Part shown: piece after piece, positions 32,184 to 44,164 of the stretch
Layout: the number at the start of each line of letters is the position of its first letter
Position numbering within the stretch: position 1 is the first letter of the stretch
NCBI GenBank assembly: GCA_963576785.1
Contig: OY756150.1
Location: 1,674,001 to 1,738,000, forward strand
DNA: 64,000 nucleotides
Direction of reading: 5' to 3'
From: Chlorophyllum brunneum
Taxonomy: Eukaryota; Basidiomycota; Agaricomycetes; Agaricales; Agaricaceae
Translations under genes and position numbers: made by a program
The notes under the pieces: generated by a model
Told to the model about the DNA's origin: nothing
Databases searched by the model: none
The model's input: only the letters and a program-made list of their open reading frames with translations

Positions 32184-34515
32184 GATCACATTCCATTGAC
32201 TGTTACCCTTCCCATTACTCCCATTGACATAAGGATTACTAAACTTATCCTTCTGAAGGGCTCCAATGAAGAGAAGGCCTTCTTAGAGCATATTATCAAT
32301 AAGATGACTGATCTTCATGATTGTCCCTCCCTGGAATCCCTGGAATAGGTGGACACCCTGGCTCAGGCTGTGGCTGAAGCTTTCTCTGATGTATGGACCC
32401 ACCACTCAAAGGAGATCTGGATCACTTGCTGCACTTGTCCCTAGTGGGACAAGGGGTACACTACTTCTTTCTCTAGGTACCAGAGCTCTCAGAGCCATAG
32501 TGACTGGGGGGACTTCAGGTATGCTTGTACAGCAGCCAAATGTCAATTCTTCAATTCCAAAATTGAGGAGATTGCTTCTACTAACAAGTAGTCATAAAAC
32601 CTGATAGAGTGGGTCAAGACTCACAAGTTACCTTACTGTGAGGCTATCCAATATGGCAGACAGCCTTGTCATAGTATGGACTCCCTTTTGGATGCCCTCC
32701 ACTTGACATACAACTCTGCTGCTAATTGGCAGTGTAATACATCTGTTCTGGACCCTCTCCCTGACCTCCCAGTCAGGGAATGGATCCTATTCTTGGTATT
32801 AGAGCTTACAGAGGCCTTGTCCTCCTGCTCAAATATGTTCTCTCTGGGGCCAGACCATGTTATGTGGTCCCACCTCAAACATATCATTATCAATGAAGAT
32901 TGTTTGATAGTATTCCTGCAATTGGCCAATGCCTGCCTTATGGTAGGTTACTGGCCTTACAGCTTCAAGAAGTCACTCTCAGTTATCATTCCAAAACTAG
33001 GGAAGCCCTCTTACTCTGCCCCCAAGGTATTCAGGCCTATTGTTCTCCTGAACATGCTTGGTAAATTGGTTGAGAAGATGCTTTCCAACCAAATCCAGTT
33101 TGATGCCATTAAACATGACATCTTTCACCCCCATCAACTTGGAGGTAATTGCCAACATTCTACTGAGAATACTAGGTTGTTCCTTACTTGGTACAAGGGT
33201 CTTCTCAAATCCCTCAACACCATGCAATGCAAGGCTGTATTGTGGATTACTGGTGCATTTCACACCTCCCCCTCTAGCAGCACTGAAGCCCTTGCTGGTC
33301 TCATCCCCATTCACCTCTATCTGAAGCTGGCCTCAAGAGCAAACTACCATCTTGCTACCCTCTCCAATATATACCCTCTTCAATCCCTTCTTGATCATCT
33401 GAACACTAAAGGTACCCCCCCACACCTTTTCTTTGTCTTTCTCTTGACTGATCATCTTCTTAGACAGGTCAGGAGGGTCTCTTATGGAAGCAGTTTCCCT
33501 GCTCCCATCCCTTACCAAACAGTTTGATCCCTGCTCTACAGTGGCTCAACCTGGTCACTGTCTCCTGGCCCACTTTGTGGCCCAGATATCTTTCCATGAC
33601 TCTCCTTGTGCCCAGGACAAGAGGGCCATACATATATGGTATCTGAATAGCACCTTGGAATGTGCTAATACCAATCCTCGGGTTCTTACTGTGGCAATGG
33701 ATGTGAGTCTACCACTATGGAGGGAATTCCAGGCAGTCTCTGCTGCCCAGATCTACCAATCAGGCCAGCATGTCTTCCAGACAAGACATGCAGCCAGTCA
33801 AGTGACAGCTCCTGATGTGGAACTGTATGCTATCTGGATTGCAATTGGCAAGGCCACTAGCTTTCCCAATTGTGACTCCATTGTCCTGTTCATGGACTCT
33901 CCTGGCACTGCTAGGCAAGTAGTGGACCCCTTTGTTTACTCAGGTCAAGCTTATTTGCTTGTCATGTGCAATACTCTCATGGAGTGGTTCAAGGGTCATC
34001 CCAAATACTCTCTTTACATCTGGCACACTTACTCTTTGGAGAAGTGGGCCATTCATGGGGTCATATATCAGTACTATACCAAACTTCAGGTCTCTGTGGG
34101 TTCCTACCCACAAACCTCCCCTGACTTCCTTTGTCAGAAGGTTGTCAAATCCTGCCAGAATGCCTGGATCACTCAATTCCAGGATCCTACTTACTTGGGT
34201 AGCCAATTTATGGCTCTCAAAGGCCATAATAGTAAGCCCTTCCAGCCCACCTACCTCAATGAAGGTTTGTGGCTGCCCTCTACCACAGCAGAGTCTAACT
34301 TGCTGTCAGCCTGCATGTGTAGAGTTATACTCAACCATGCACCAATTGGGGCCTATAGGTCTCAATTCTTCCAAGATGAACTATTTTGGTGTCTATATAG
34401 GGCTTCTTTCAAGTCCCACATGTATATTCTTACCTCATGTCTGAGGTTCAACTCCTCTAGGGGATACCCAGCTATACCAAGTGCCCTCATCAAGTTCTTG
34501 AGGATAAACCCTTAG
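32184..34515 (+). pseudogene. LINE-B2 ORF2, RT (core deleted), RNase H and C-terminal part
   Basis: The linker region (ITKLILLKGSNEEKAF) is followed by the RT start, open at 32676-33190. At about 33190 NTRLFLTW is joined to YKGLLKSLNTMQCK; compared with LINE-B1 about 750-800 bp, including the YVDD motif, are missing. The RNase H frame (33484-34515, 343 codons, open) has VAMDVSLPL, VELYAIWIA and LFMDSPGTA, giving the D-E-D residues. A Cys/His C-terminal segment follows (CLYRASFKSHMYILTSC). B2 thus has RNase H but no RT core, the opposite of B1. Confidence 0.8.
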
Positions 34516-35104
34516 GCATTTGCCTTCCCATCCGTCCCTCAGGGAATTGGATAACTGGCTTAGGGCAGGGAGGTTATTGTCCAGCACTGGATACCCCTGG
34601 TGAAGACTTGGTGAATGTGTTGGATGACCAATGAATGGACCTGATCCCTATGGCAACTAGGTATGGTGAAGATGCTGATAGCCATGCAAATGGTGCAGCT
34701 GATTACTCTGGCAAGAGTGACCATGGCTGGGGGATTGGGTCCAAGTAGAAGTGAGTTGGGTGCTTAGTAGCTGGGCTAGTAACTGGGTACATCATTACTG
34801 CTGGGCATTTACAGTAAATTAACACCTACTGACTGGGCCTGGTCTTTGGCCTGGATTGCTGGTTGGGGGATCCCTCTGCCCACTCACCCTCTCTGGCATC
34901 CACTCCTCTTGCCCTTCAGGCTTGGGAGTAGGATGCAATTCTGTCTACTGTTGGTTTCAGGCAATGGTACATCTGCTTGGTGGGGTATGTCCACCACTTC
35001 TCCATAGATACCTGCTAGTTTACTCACATGTATTCTGGCTGTGGACTGTGTTTGAGCACTATATAATAAATCAGCCTTAGACTATAATTCAAAAAAAAAA
35101 AAAA

Positions 35105-35357
35105 GATGACATTACTCTGGTATCAAAGGATGACTCAGCCATGGAATTAACAATCCAGAAGCTCTCCAAACACTTCAAACTTTGAGATCTTGGTCCCACA
35201 ACATTCTTCCTTGCTGTACAAGTCCACCAAGACATTCAGAACTGTTCTATTTTGCTCTCCCAGTAGCAATACATCAAAAAACTCCTAGAACAATACCATA
35301 TGGATGTTTCTAAGCCTGTTCAAACCTCTCTCTCACCTGGAATGGACCTCTCAGACA
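35105..35357 (+). pseudogene. pol: Copia-C RT fragment (post-YVDD part)
   Basis: Starts DDITLVSKDDSAM directly after the LINE-B2 poly(A), matching 42907 onward, and runs to DLSD near 35355 with stops. It corresponds to the part of RT that should come after 36836, so it is out of order relative to the next fragment. Confidence 0.75.
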
Positions 35358-36836
35358 TTGGAGCAAATCGAACTATAGGGGAAAGAATCACTGCCATGCT
35401 CTCAGAATTGCAGTTACCACCATTATTTTGGGAGGAATACCTTGCCTCAATAGTATATGTTTGGAACTGCCTCCCTACAGTTTCTCTTGTGAATTTGACA
35501 CCATTTAAAGCATTTTATGGCCATAAACCAGACATTTCACACCTTAGAGTATGGGGGTGCACTGCCTATGTCCACATCCAATGAGATATTTCCTCCAACC
35601 ACACTTCCAAAAATGTGTCTTTATTGGCTACCCAGCTGGCTACAAAGGTTGGAAGTTCTATAACCTGACTACTCACAAGGTCTGTATCTCTGAATGAGCA
35701 GATTTCAATGAAAGATACATCCCTGGCCTCTCTAGAGCAAAAATGGAAGCTATACCATTGTTTGCTGGTCCACTACCCTCTCCAAACAATCCTCCACCTT
35801 CTAACTCATCTACTGGCTCTCCATTGATGTTTCTGGACTTGCCCTCTCTTGGAGGTGAAGAGGGTGATGAAAATAATCTCCATGCACTGCCATGAGCTCA
35901 AAAGCCTCAAAATGTGTCCACAGTTCCTCTCCCAAGTCAGCCAAGTCCACTACAACCCTTACCAATTGTTCCAAAGCATCCCAGCACTCCTCTACCATCC
36001 TCACAGCCCTCTAGCCCATCATCCACACCCCCCATGACCCCAACAATCCCTCCAGCTCGTTCTACACCCTGAACTGAACCACCACCTTGTAGGCATTTGA
36101 ATTGAGTGAGAAAAGAGCCTGGGGAGTGATGGAAGGTCAAAGTGAACCCTCTGGTCAAAGAAAATGACAAAAAAGAGGCTCTACTGGCTGATACTGGTTT
36201 TTGTGAGGCTAAGTTTGCTGCCAGTGTCTCTGGACCAGATCCTTGAACCTACAAGCTTGCCATGACTACTCCAGATGCCCAACAGTGGAAAGAAGCTTGT
36301 AAAACAGAGATTTTCAATTTGCAGGCCAATGGGACTTGGGATGTTGTTGAGCTTCCTCCAGGCAAGAAATCAGTTGGTTCTGGTTGGGTATTCAAGGTTA
36401 AACACCATTCTGACAGTTAAATTGAATGCTACAAGGCCAGACTTGTTGCAAAGGGCTATTCTCAATGTCCAGGCTATGATTACACTGAAGTCTTTGCCCC
36501 CACATTTTGTCCTGCCTCCCTTTGCCTCATAATCACTCTAGCAGCCAGAGAAGGCTACCAGCTTTGATCTATCAACATTTTGTCCACCTTTACCTATGGA
36601 AAACTCAAAGAAGAAATCTATATGCACCAGCCTGAAGGATACCATATGGGAGGCCCCAACAATGTTTGTAGGCTTCGAAAATCACTCTATGGACTCAAGC
36701 AGGCAGCCAGACAGTGGAATAAGAAGCTTCACAGTGTCATGACTACCTTGGGAGACTCGAAATTGCATTTTGACAGCTCTATCTACCTTTATTCAAAGAA
36801 AGCAGTCAAGGTAATTGTCCCAGTCTTTATTGATGA
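35358..36836 (+). pseudogene. pol: Copia-C integrase C-terminal half, linker and RT N-terminal half
   Basis: Begins inside the integrase (NRTIGERITAMLSELQLP), matching the minus-strand copy near 52280, then FKAFYGHKPDISHLRVWGC, a Ser/Pro-rich linker, and RT from QQWKEACKTEIFNLQANGTW through LYGLKQAARQWNKKL to VIVPVFID at 36836. In-frame stops are scattered. The RT sequence breaks exactly before the DDI motif, where the Helitron block begins; the missing continuation is at 42907. Confidence 0.8.
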
Positions 36837-37059
36837 GGCTAAGTACCTGTGCCAAGGCATGGCTAATGCAATGGTAAATCTGAGCTCTGAGTTCAATAAG
36901 AAATCTGAGTTCCAAGTTCAATGTTAATCTGAGCTCAGATTTCAATGTTAATCCAAGTTCAGTTTTAATGTTCATTCAAGTCCAATATCATTCATCATTA
37001 ATATACTTTACAAACAATCAAAAGCCACTCTGTGTACCAATGTTTTTACATCCAAGTCC

Positions 37060-40000
37060 TCAGAATACCTCCTTATACACTACATTGATTGTCCTCCTAC
37101 TCTCCCGAGCCTGTTCAGACAACAACACCTTGATCCTATCCTTGGATGTACACTTTGAGAATGCTACATACAGCTGTCCATGAGAGAACACTGATGTTTG
37201 CAAATCAATCCCCACATACTTCACTGACTGCCCTTGAGACTTGTTGATTGTCATTGCAAAGGCAAGTCAGACAGGGAACTGGCAATGTCAGAGAGGAATA
37301 GGAAGTGTTTCTGATAAAGGCTCTAGCACAATCCTAGAAATCATTACCCTCTTACCTACAAACTGTTCTTCCCTACTAATTATCCTATACACCAACACCT
37401 TTCTCTCCACCTGCTCCACTATCATCCTTGTCCCATTACACAGTCCATGATCTGGGTCCAAATTTCGGAGAACCATGACTGGACAGCCAGGCTTGAGAGC
37501 TAGCTTGGCAAGTGGCAGGCCACTAACATTCAATGACTGGAGATACTCTGCAGGATATGGCTGTTTATTATGTTCCAGCTGAACAGAATCCACACTGTAG
37601 AGCATGTGTAGATCACCAGTGAACTTGTCCAGGATGGTGGCATTGAGGTTATCCACTTCATCATTCCTGGGAGCAAGAATGGTCCTCTCAAGGAAATACT
37701 CATCCTAGTGGCCTTGGTGGATTGCAGGATAGATACCTGCAATCAAGGCATCAGAATCCTCCACAGACATGGTATGAGAGATCTTGATAGTCTCCAAATT
37801 ATCCAACCCTCTTCCAGCTCCAATCTCCAGTAACTACTGAGCATGCTGCTCACTCTTAGGACTCCTCTCCAGCCTCATGTTCTGAACCAAGTAGTAGACC
37901 TGAATCTCTCTCCACAGGTCACTCCTGCATATAGATGCACCAACCACATCCTGTCTTGACCCATGAATAATGACTGGAAGAGTCTGGTGAAAATCTCCTC
38001 CAAATACCACATTGATGCCACCAAAGGGAGCATCAGGTTTCTGAAAAGAAAGAATAAGACACTGGTTCAAGGATAGACACTGTACTGACCTCCAGCAAGT
38101 CCCTCAAACACCTATCTACTGCCTTGATACCATGCTTGTGTTGCATGGGAACCTCATCCCAGATAATGACCTTGGTCTTCTTCAACACATGATACATCTG
38201 GTGGCCCCTCCTAATGCCAGCTACTGATGTTTCATTGGCAGGAATGGGAATCTTGGACCTGGAATGTGCAGTCCTCCCTCCATCCAACAATAGAGCAGCA
38301 ATCCCAGATGAAGCAACATAGAGAGCAACCTGGCCTTGGGAGTGGACAGCAGCAGCAATGATGTTGAGGATAAAGGTCTTGCCACATCCACCTGCACTGT
38401 GGATAAACAGCATCTTTCCCTGGCTGTTGGTGATAGAGTCCATGGCAGCATTGAAGGCAATAGACTGTTCATTGTTGAACCCTTGGCAATTTTGGTTGAC
38501 TTGGTTGGCCAGATTGTCATAGTTGTATTGTAGTTCAGCAGCCAACATATAGTTGTCAGCTTGATTGTGCCACTGTTGTCCACCACCTGGTCCCTGGGGA
38601 GTAGGCATTGGAGGAAAGTCAAGGAGAGTTTTACCTGACTTTTTGAGGATCTGTTCCAGCTTGTAAAGGCCATAGTCTTGAACCTGCTCCTCAGTGAACT
38701 CCCTCCCTTGGTATACCTCTATCCTATCCAACTTGTGCCTCAAATCATCACACATCCTTTCCCTATACTCCTCCCAAAGTTCTTCAGGCTTGGTGGGATG
38801 GCCATGGAGGCAAATGATCCCAAAGAGCCTCCTCAGTAATGCCCCAGTCTCAATCTCTGAAGCCTCTCCCAAACAAAGAACCTACTCCCTATCATCCTCT
38901 AACAGTCCCCTAGCTAAGCAGGCATCTCTGTAGGTATTATGGAGAGTGTCATCTACAGTATGCAAATTTCTAAAGGATGTGGCACCAGGAACAACTGTCA
39001 GCAGTAGTCTAAGGAAGAATCTTTCACCTTGGACTGGAGAGGCAAAGTACATCCTCCCAATTGCAGTTCCTCTCTGTCTTGGATTCCAGGCCTTGGTGGA
39101 CTTGTTGTAGGTAAAGTCCTTGGGAAAGTCCTGGTAGAGAATAGTGTTGGCCTGGGGAAAGTCCTGGTTTGCTTTGAACCAAGCAGTAAGAGCAGTGTTA
39201 GCAATACCCTGTCTGGCCAACACCTGCTCTGGTTGGTCCTCTGGGTTGAAGTAGACTATGTGTTGACCCTCCAAGTGAACTGGGAGACAATAGACTGGAG
39301 GGATCTGAGCATGCATCCCAAACTCAAGGATATGCCAGCAAGCCTCAACAGGGGAAATGTACCATGCATCTGGGTACTCCTTTACCTCATCCCTCTCCTG
39401 ATCCTCTACACCTGACACTACTAGAGTTGCCCTATCCCCTCCCTTGTGGATGTACTTAGACACATAGCACACCAACATGATTGACACACTAATCTCTACA
39501 TTGATGTGACACTGGAACTCTGCACTCAGTGGCTTGGAGAAGGGAATGACCCAGGCATTGGTATAGGCAAACCCATTCTTCTCAAAGGTACAGCCATTAT
39601 CAGGGCAAGCATACTTGGGATAGCCATTCTATCCCTACTCAGTCACAGCCTGGAAGGGTTTGGGGAAGAGTTTAGTGCACTGCTGGTTGACCATGCATCG
39701 AGCAGCATAGTGACTACCACCACATGGACCATGGAGCATGGTAGAAGTGATGATGTTGAAGAGAACAGGCTCAGTGACAGGATCAGGGAGTTGGGCAGAA
39801 ACAATGGTGTTGATGTGAATGACATTTCTGATCTTATCCTCAGGTGTAAGGAAGACCAAGAGATGCATGTGGGGAAGACCTCTCTTCTGGAACTCAATTG
39901 TGTGGACCATCCCAGCCACACCTCCAAAAAACCCATTCCTAATCTTCTTCAGCAGTCCATTCTTCTTCTGCTCAAACACTCTAGCCACAATATCAGGTCT

Positions 40001-41725
40001 ATCAGAGGCTGTCTGTCCAGGGAGGAGGTTGTTGACAATCTCTGGCCATTTGGGATTGGCAGTCATGGTAATAAACATGTCAGGTTTGTTCCCATTTGCC
40101 CTACAGATGGCCATAGAGTCTTGGAACAGCTAGTGCATATGTCACTCACTGCCCATGTGAGATGAGAGCAGGATAACCTGCTGGCCATGGTTCTGATTGA
40201 TGTTGAGATTATCATCTCTATCACCAATCACAACATCCTGGAGACCTGGACAGTTTGTGAGCTTAATTCAGTAATGTAGAAATGAACAACTTATCCTGGT
40301 AGACCTCAGCTCTCAATTCCTTCTGGTAAGTCCTGATCCAGGTAAGAGCACTCTGCTCAACAGAAGCCCAGGCATCTACCACAAACTGCTGGAACAGTCT
40401 GCCACCATAGAACAGTAGTGGTTGGTCACCAGGTTGGATATACAGGCGGTATGCATAGTAGCAACACTGGGTAACCTTTGTAGATTGCTGTTGTGGGTGA
40501 TCTACTTGGGCATCAATGTCTGTATGCCAACCATGTTCACCATAGGGAAAGAGTAAGACATAGTGGAGGGGTATATAGGAAGGGTGGAGGTGGCTGATCC
40601 TGTGAAGATTGCTGCCATCTTGAAGGCACACAATAATGTCCCTGTGTTTTCCAGCTTCTTCAGCTCCAGCAGTTGGTATCAGGACAGAGATTTCATCAAC
40701 ACTGGGAGCATTGTATCGTTGCTCATCTGCAGTGGGGTCAACCCTTATCCTTGCATAGACAGTATCATGCTCCTCCTCTGGCTTGTCTCTCAGCAGCTCA
40801 TAGGCCTGTTTGTAGACTCCATAGTAGGGGTGGCAGTCTCTGATCATATCTTGGAGTTGGTTGAGAACAACAACATTGAGATTGGTGTTGTTCTGGCATT
40901 GTCACTCTACCTGGTCATCAGAGTCATAGATATAGATCTGGGCAAATTTGGGAGCCTCATTTGGAGGGAGAAGGAGAGTGCCAGTCTTATGGTACACCTG
41001 GCCCTTAATTTTGAAGCAGTAGGGACCTGTCAAGTTGGTCAGAGATACGGGTCACTCATATCTGGTCCAAATTACATACCTGCTGACTGTGTTACACTTT
41101 GGTCAATATCAACTCCCAGTGAAAGAAAAGCAAAGGTGGCATTGTACTGCCAAATAGCTGCCTTGAACTTGGCAGACTGAGGGCTTTGTCCAGTCATGAG
41201 GGGAAAGAAAGTGTGGTTGAGAGAATGATAGGGAGGAAGTTGAATCTGGCCTTGGAGACAGCAAATGCCAAACTTGGGAGCACAAACCCATGAGCTGGAT
41301 AGCTTTTCACTGTCAAAGTGAAGAGCATGATAGTGGGAGCAGATTATATCCATTGAACCAAGAGAATGAATCTCAATTGGCTCATGGTAAGGGCAGCAGC
41401 CAAGAGGAATGTGTTGGTGAATATGGAGAGGAAGTTGGGGGACATCATCATCATCAGCAGGAGCATTGAGTGGTTCACCAACATGGTCAACCTCAGGTAA
41501 AGGCTCAACTGGTGGGACCTTTCCAAATGCAGGCTGCTCAACTTCTCCAGCTTTATCATCCTCTTGTTGTACCTCTGGTTGGTGTTTATTTATCCAGTCT
41601 TGTAACACCTGGTTGAACACTTCTTGTTGTACTCTTCTCTCCCTTTCCTCCTCAACTAATCTCTCCTGCTCTCTATGCTCCTGTTGTCTTCTTTCTTCTG
41701 CTACTCTTTCTCTTTCTAAATCCAA
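37060..41725 (-). pseudogene. Helitron Rep-helicase protein
   Basis: Read right to left. A charged coiled-coil-like start (41725-41600, E/R-rich) leads to a Cys/His segment (SHYHALHFDSEKL, near 41340) and the Helitron-like N region 40847-40263 with LHPSYIPLHYVLLFPYGE. The Rep domain has FITMTANPKWPEI (near 40060), the HUH motif GLPHMHLL (39871-39863 for the two H) and the double tyrosine CYVSKYIHKGGD (near 39460). The helicase has Walker A SAGGCGKT (38398-38375), Walker B VIIWDEVPM (near 38150), [10 protein letters not shown] (near 38000), motif V at 37656-37288 and TINKSQGQ...[10 protein letters not shown] (37250-37150). Stops and shifts break it into at least eight pieces. Rep nicks and rejoins single strands for rolling-circle transposition. 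Confidence 0.88.
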
Positions 41726-42560
41726 TCTCTCTCTTGCTTGTCTTTCTCTTAGCTCTTGAGCAAACTGCTCAGCTCTCTGTCTCCTCTCTTTTCTGTCTCT
41801 CAGCTCTTGAGCAAACTGCTCAGCTGTTTGCCTTCTCTCTTCCCTCTATGCTCTTTCCTCTTGTTCTTGTCAAAGTCTGGCCTGGTAATCTGCCAAAGTA
41901 GCATTCAAAGTTGGGGAAGCAAAAGTAGCCTGTGGTAGCTGTCAATTTCTGCCTCTACCACTACCAGTAGCAGCAGGGAAAGTAGGGAGAGGAAGTGGAT
42001 TCATCATTGGCCTATCCCAGTCTGGTGGGATATATGTTTGAGGAATCTGAGCAAGTGGTGCTACAGATGGTCCAGCCATAGGAAGAAGCATAGCCACTGG
42101 AAGTTGAGGGGGTGGTGGAAGGGGATTGGGCACTGGAAATCCAGGTGTACCAGGGAGGGGGTTAGGTACTGGGAACCCAAGTGCCCTAGGAAGGGGGTTG
42201 GGCACTGGGAACCCAGGTACCTGTGCAGGGGGGTTGTTTATTCCTATTCTACCTATTTGAGGCTCTACTCTAGGTACAGAAAACTGTCTAGGTGCATATA
42301 TATGGTCAGGTATTTCTACTTGGGGTGAGAGGGCAGCTAGGATAGCATGAATGTTCCTCTAGGACTGAGGAGCAGGGGAGGGGGAAGGTGGTTGAACAGG
42401 AAGAGGGGGTGGTGGTCCAGCATGATCCCATTGATCTCCTCTGCCCATTGGGGGGTTCCTGAATATCATCAGACAACAGAAAACATGAAATAGAGACTGT
42501 ACTTACTGTTCTCCAGGTCCAGCTTGGCCTTGGGCCTGCTCAGGGGTAACAGGATCTTGA
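41726..42560 (-). pseudogene. Helitron protein N-terminal low-complexity region
   Basis: On the minus strand the region encodes a Pro-rich repeat (FPVPNPLPGTPG type, about 36 bp unit, three copies at 42116-42229) and a duplicated AEQFAQEL-like block of about 60 bp (41755-41850). It is in frame with few stops and joins the E/R-rich start of the Rep protein. This may be a natural N-terminal extension of this Helitron family or unrelated captured sequence. Confidence 0.5.
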
Positions 42561-42880
42561 GCAGGGTTCCTATTTAATAATTAGCCATTTTATCGCACTT
42601 TTATACATAAGAAACATCACTTACATGGTTTCAGGGGGGATACTACACTGGGGAATGGTATAGGTGAGTTTGTGGTAGAGGGGGAAAGCAAGAAGGAAGA
42701 AAGAAAACAGCTTTAGGCAGTGTTGGGCACAGTACAGAGGTTTAGGGCAAGCATATTGATCTATTGTTCCGACACTACTAAAAATGCTCCCACAGTTGTC
42801 ATCAACAGTCAGGGAAAGCCTGGGAACAAATCCCTACTGTTACCTGACCCCTAGGGAACAACTTTTTGCTGACTAATAAT
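42561..42880. other. Right flank of the Helitron, no gene seen
   Basis: No reading frame of note. This stretch should hold the Helitron 5' end. From about 42902 copia-C RT sequence resumes (tgatgacattac) with one extra base relative to 35105. Confidence 0.35.
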
Positions 42881-42901
42881 GATCAATACTGACAAAAATT
42901 G

Positions 42902-43865
42902 GTTGATGACATTACTTCTGGTGTCAAAGGATGACTCAGCCATGGAATCAACAATCCAGGAGCTCTCCAAACACTTCAAACTTCAAGATCTCGGTCCCAC
43001 AACATTCCTACTTGCTGTACAAGTCCACCAAGATGCTCAGAACTGCTCTATTTCACTCTCCCAGCAGCAATACATCAAAGAACTCCTAGAATATTACCAT
43101 ATGGATGACTTTAAGCCTGTTCAGACCCCTCTCTCACCTGGAACAGACCTCTTAGATGTTGTACCCACTCCAGATGAGCAAGAAACAATGAAAACAGTCC
43201 CCTACCTTGCAGCAGTTGGTTCTTTGCAATATCTAGCCACCATAACATGTCCAGACATTGCCTTTGCTGTCTTTTACCTTGGAAGGTTCAACCACAACCC
43301 AGCTCCCAAGCATTGGACCACAGTCAAGCATTTTTTGCAATATTTGAAGGGAACCATTGACTACAAACTTGTCTATTGCTCCCAGAACAACTAGCAACTG
43401 TTTACCACCTACTCTGATACATCTCATGGCTCCTGCAAGACCACAGGACAAGCTACCAGTGGATATGTGACCTTGGTTAGTGGTGGAGCAGTTGGTTGGT
43501 CCTCTAAGTGTCAGGCTTTTGTCACTCTTTTGAGTACAGAGGCTGAGTATGTTGCTGCTATTGAAGCTGGGAAGGAAATCATGTGGACTCACAACATTGG
43601 AAGCAAATTTGGCTACTCCCTGGACCATTCTTTGACTCTCTACATCAATAACAAGTCAGAAATCAGTGTGGCAAAGAATCCAGAGTACCATGGGTGCATG
43701 AAGCACTTGGATTTTCAATTCTACTGGCTCAGAAACACTGTGGATGAGAGAATCATTGATCCAGTGTTTGTACCAGGAGAAGAACAAGTTGCAGATGTAT
43801 TCACCAAGGCAGTCTACCCTCAAATGATCAAATTCTCTGTTCCCATGCTTGGACTTAGTTGTTGA
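42902..43865 (+). pseudogene. pol: Copia-C RT 3' half and RNase H
   Basis: Continues the RT interrupted at 36836: SKDDSAMESTIQEL, LQDLGPTTFLLAVQV, then PYLAAVGSLQYLATITCPDIAFA. After one stop at 43393 the RNase H follows (TYSDTSHGS, STEAEYVAAIEAGKEI, LYINNKSEISVAKN, EEQVADVFTKA), ending at TGA 43863-43865. These are the canonical copia RNase H residues. Only one stop and one early shift are visible, so this is the best preserved copia-C part. Confidence 0.88.
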
Positions 43866-43888
43866 AGGATTGGTTGGATCAGAGGGGT

Positions 43889-44164
43889 GTGTTAGAGTGT
43901 GCAAGTTGTGATCTACACCAAGTTATAGATTGTGAGATGATAGATTGATTGTATTATGTGATAGGTTGAGCTTAGACACCTTTGGACATCTCAGAGGCTT
44001 CTCTAGTCTCTAACAATAGTTCACAGGTGAGTAGAGTCATGTATACTTATATCTCAAGTCTCTAACAATAGTCCACAGTCTCCAGAGATATCTGGTCACT
44101 TAATGGACTTGTTTCTTGCTTGCTAGGACTATTTAATGGTCCCACTGCATTCTACCTTCAACAG
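43889..44164 (+). repeat. Copia-C 3' LTR
   Basis: Starts TGTTAGAGTGTGCAAG about 25 bp after the pol stop and ends CTACCTTCAACA. It contains two ctctaacaatagt(c) blocks. It is followed directly by LINE-B3, whose 5' end is therefore cut here. Confidence 0.82.

Larger units (their letters stand above)
30252..35104 (+). mobile_element. LINE-B2, longest LINE-B copy
   Basis: Carries ORF1 (30327-31120), the endonuclease (31203-31850), a solo LTR-like insertion (about 31856-32180), ORF2 from 32184 with an RT core deletion at about 33190, a complete RNase H region, the 3' UTR and a poly(A) at 35091-35104. The first ~75 bp after the copia-C LTR are unassigned 5' UTR. It is followed directly by copia-C RT sequence (gatgacattac). 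Confidence 0.85.
36837..42880 (-). mobile_element. Helitron (RepHel type), decayed, boundaries uncertain
   Basis: A block of about 6 kb lies between the two halves of the copia-C RT (attgatga at 36836 and tgatgacatt at 42902). It encodes on the minus strand a HUH replication initiator fused to a PIF1-type helicase, the signature of autonomous Helitrons. The expected TC 5' end (right side) and CTRR 3' end (left side) could not be placed with certainty. A perfect palindrome aatctgagctcagatt near 36927 could be the 3' hairpin. Confidence 0.78.

Noticed and set aside
31841..32216. Exact target duplication for the LTR-like insertion in LINE-B2
   Set aside because: Tested ends near 31856 and 32180-32200 give no matching 5 bp flanks, so no duplication is claimed.
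39506..40165. Plus-strand 219-codon frame in the Helitron
   Set aside because: Antisense to the Rep domain; the minus strand carries the HUH and other Helitron motifs.
42116..42229. Three ~36 bp direct repeats considered as CRISPR-like
   Set aside because: They are contiguous, without spacers, and encode a Pro-rich repeat on the minus strand; a fungal context also argues against CRISPR.
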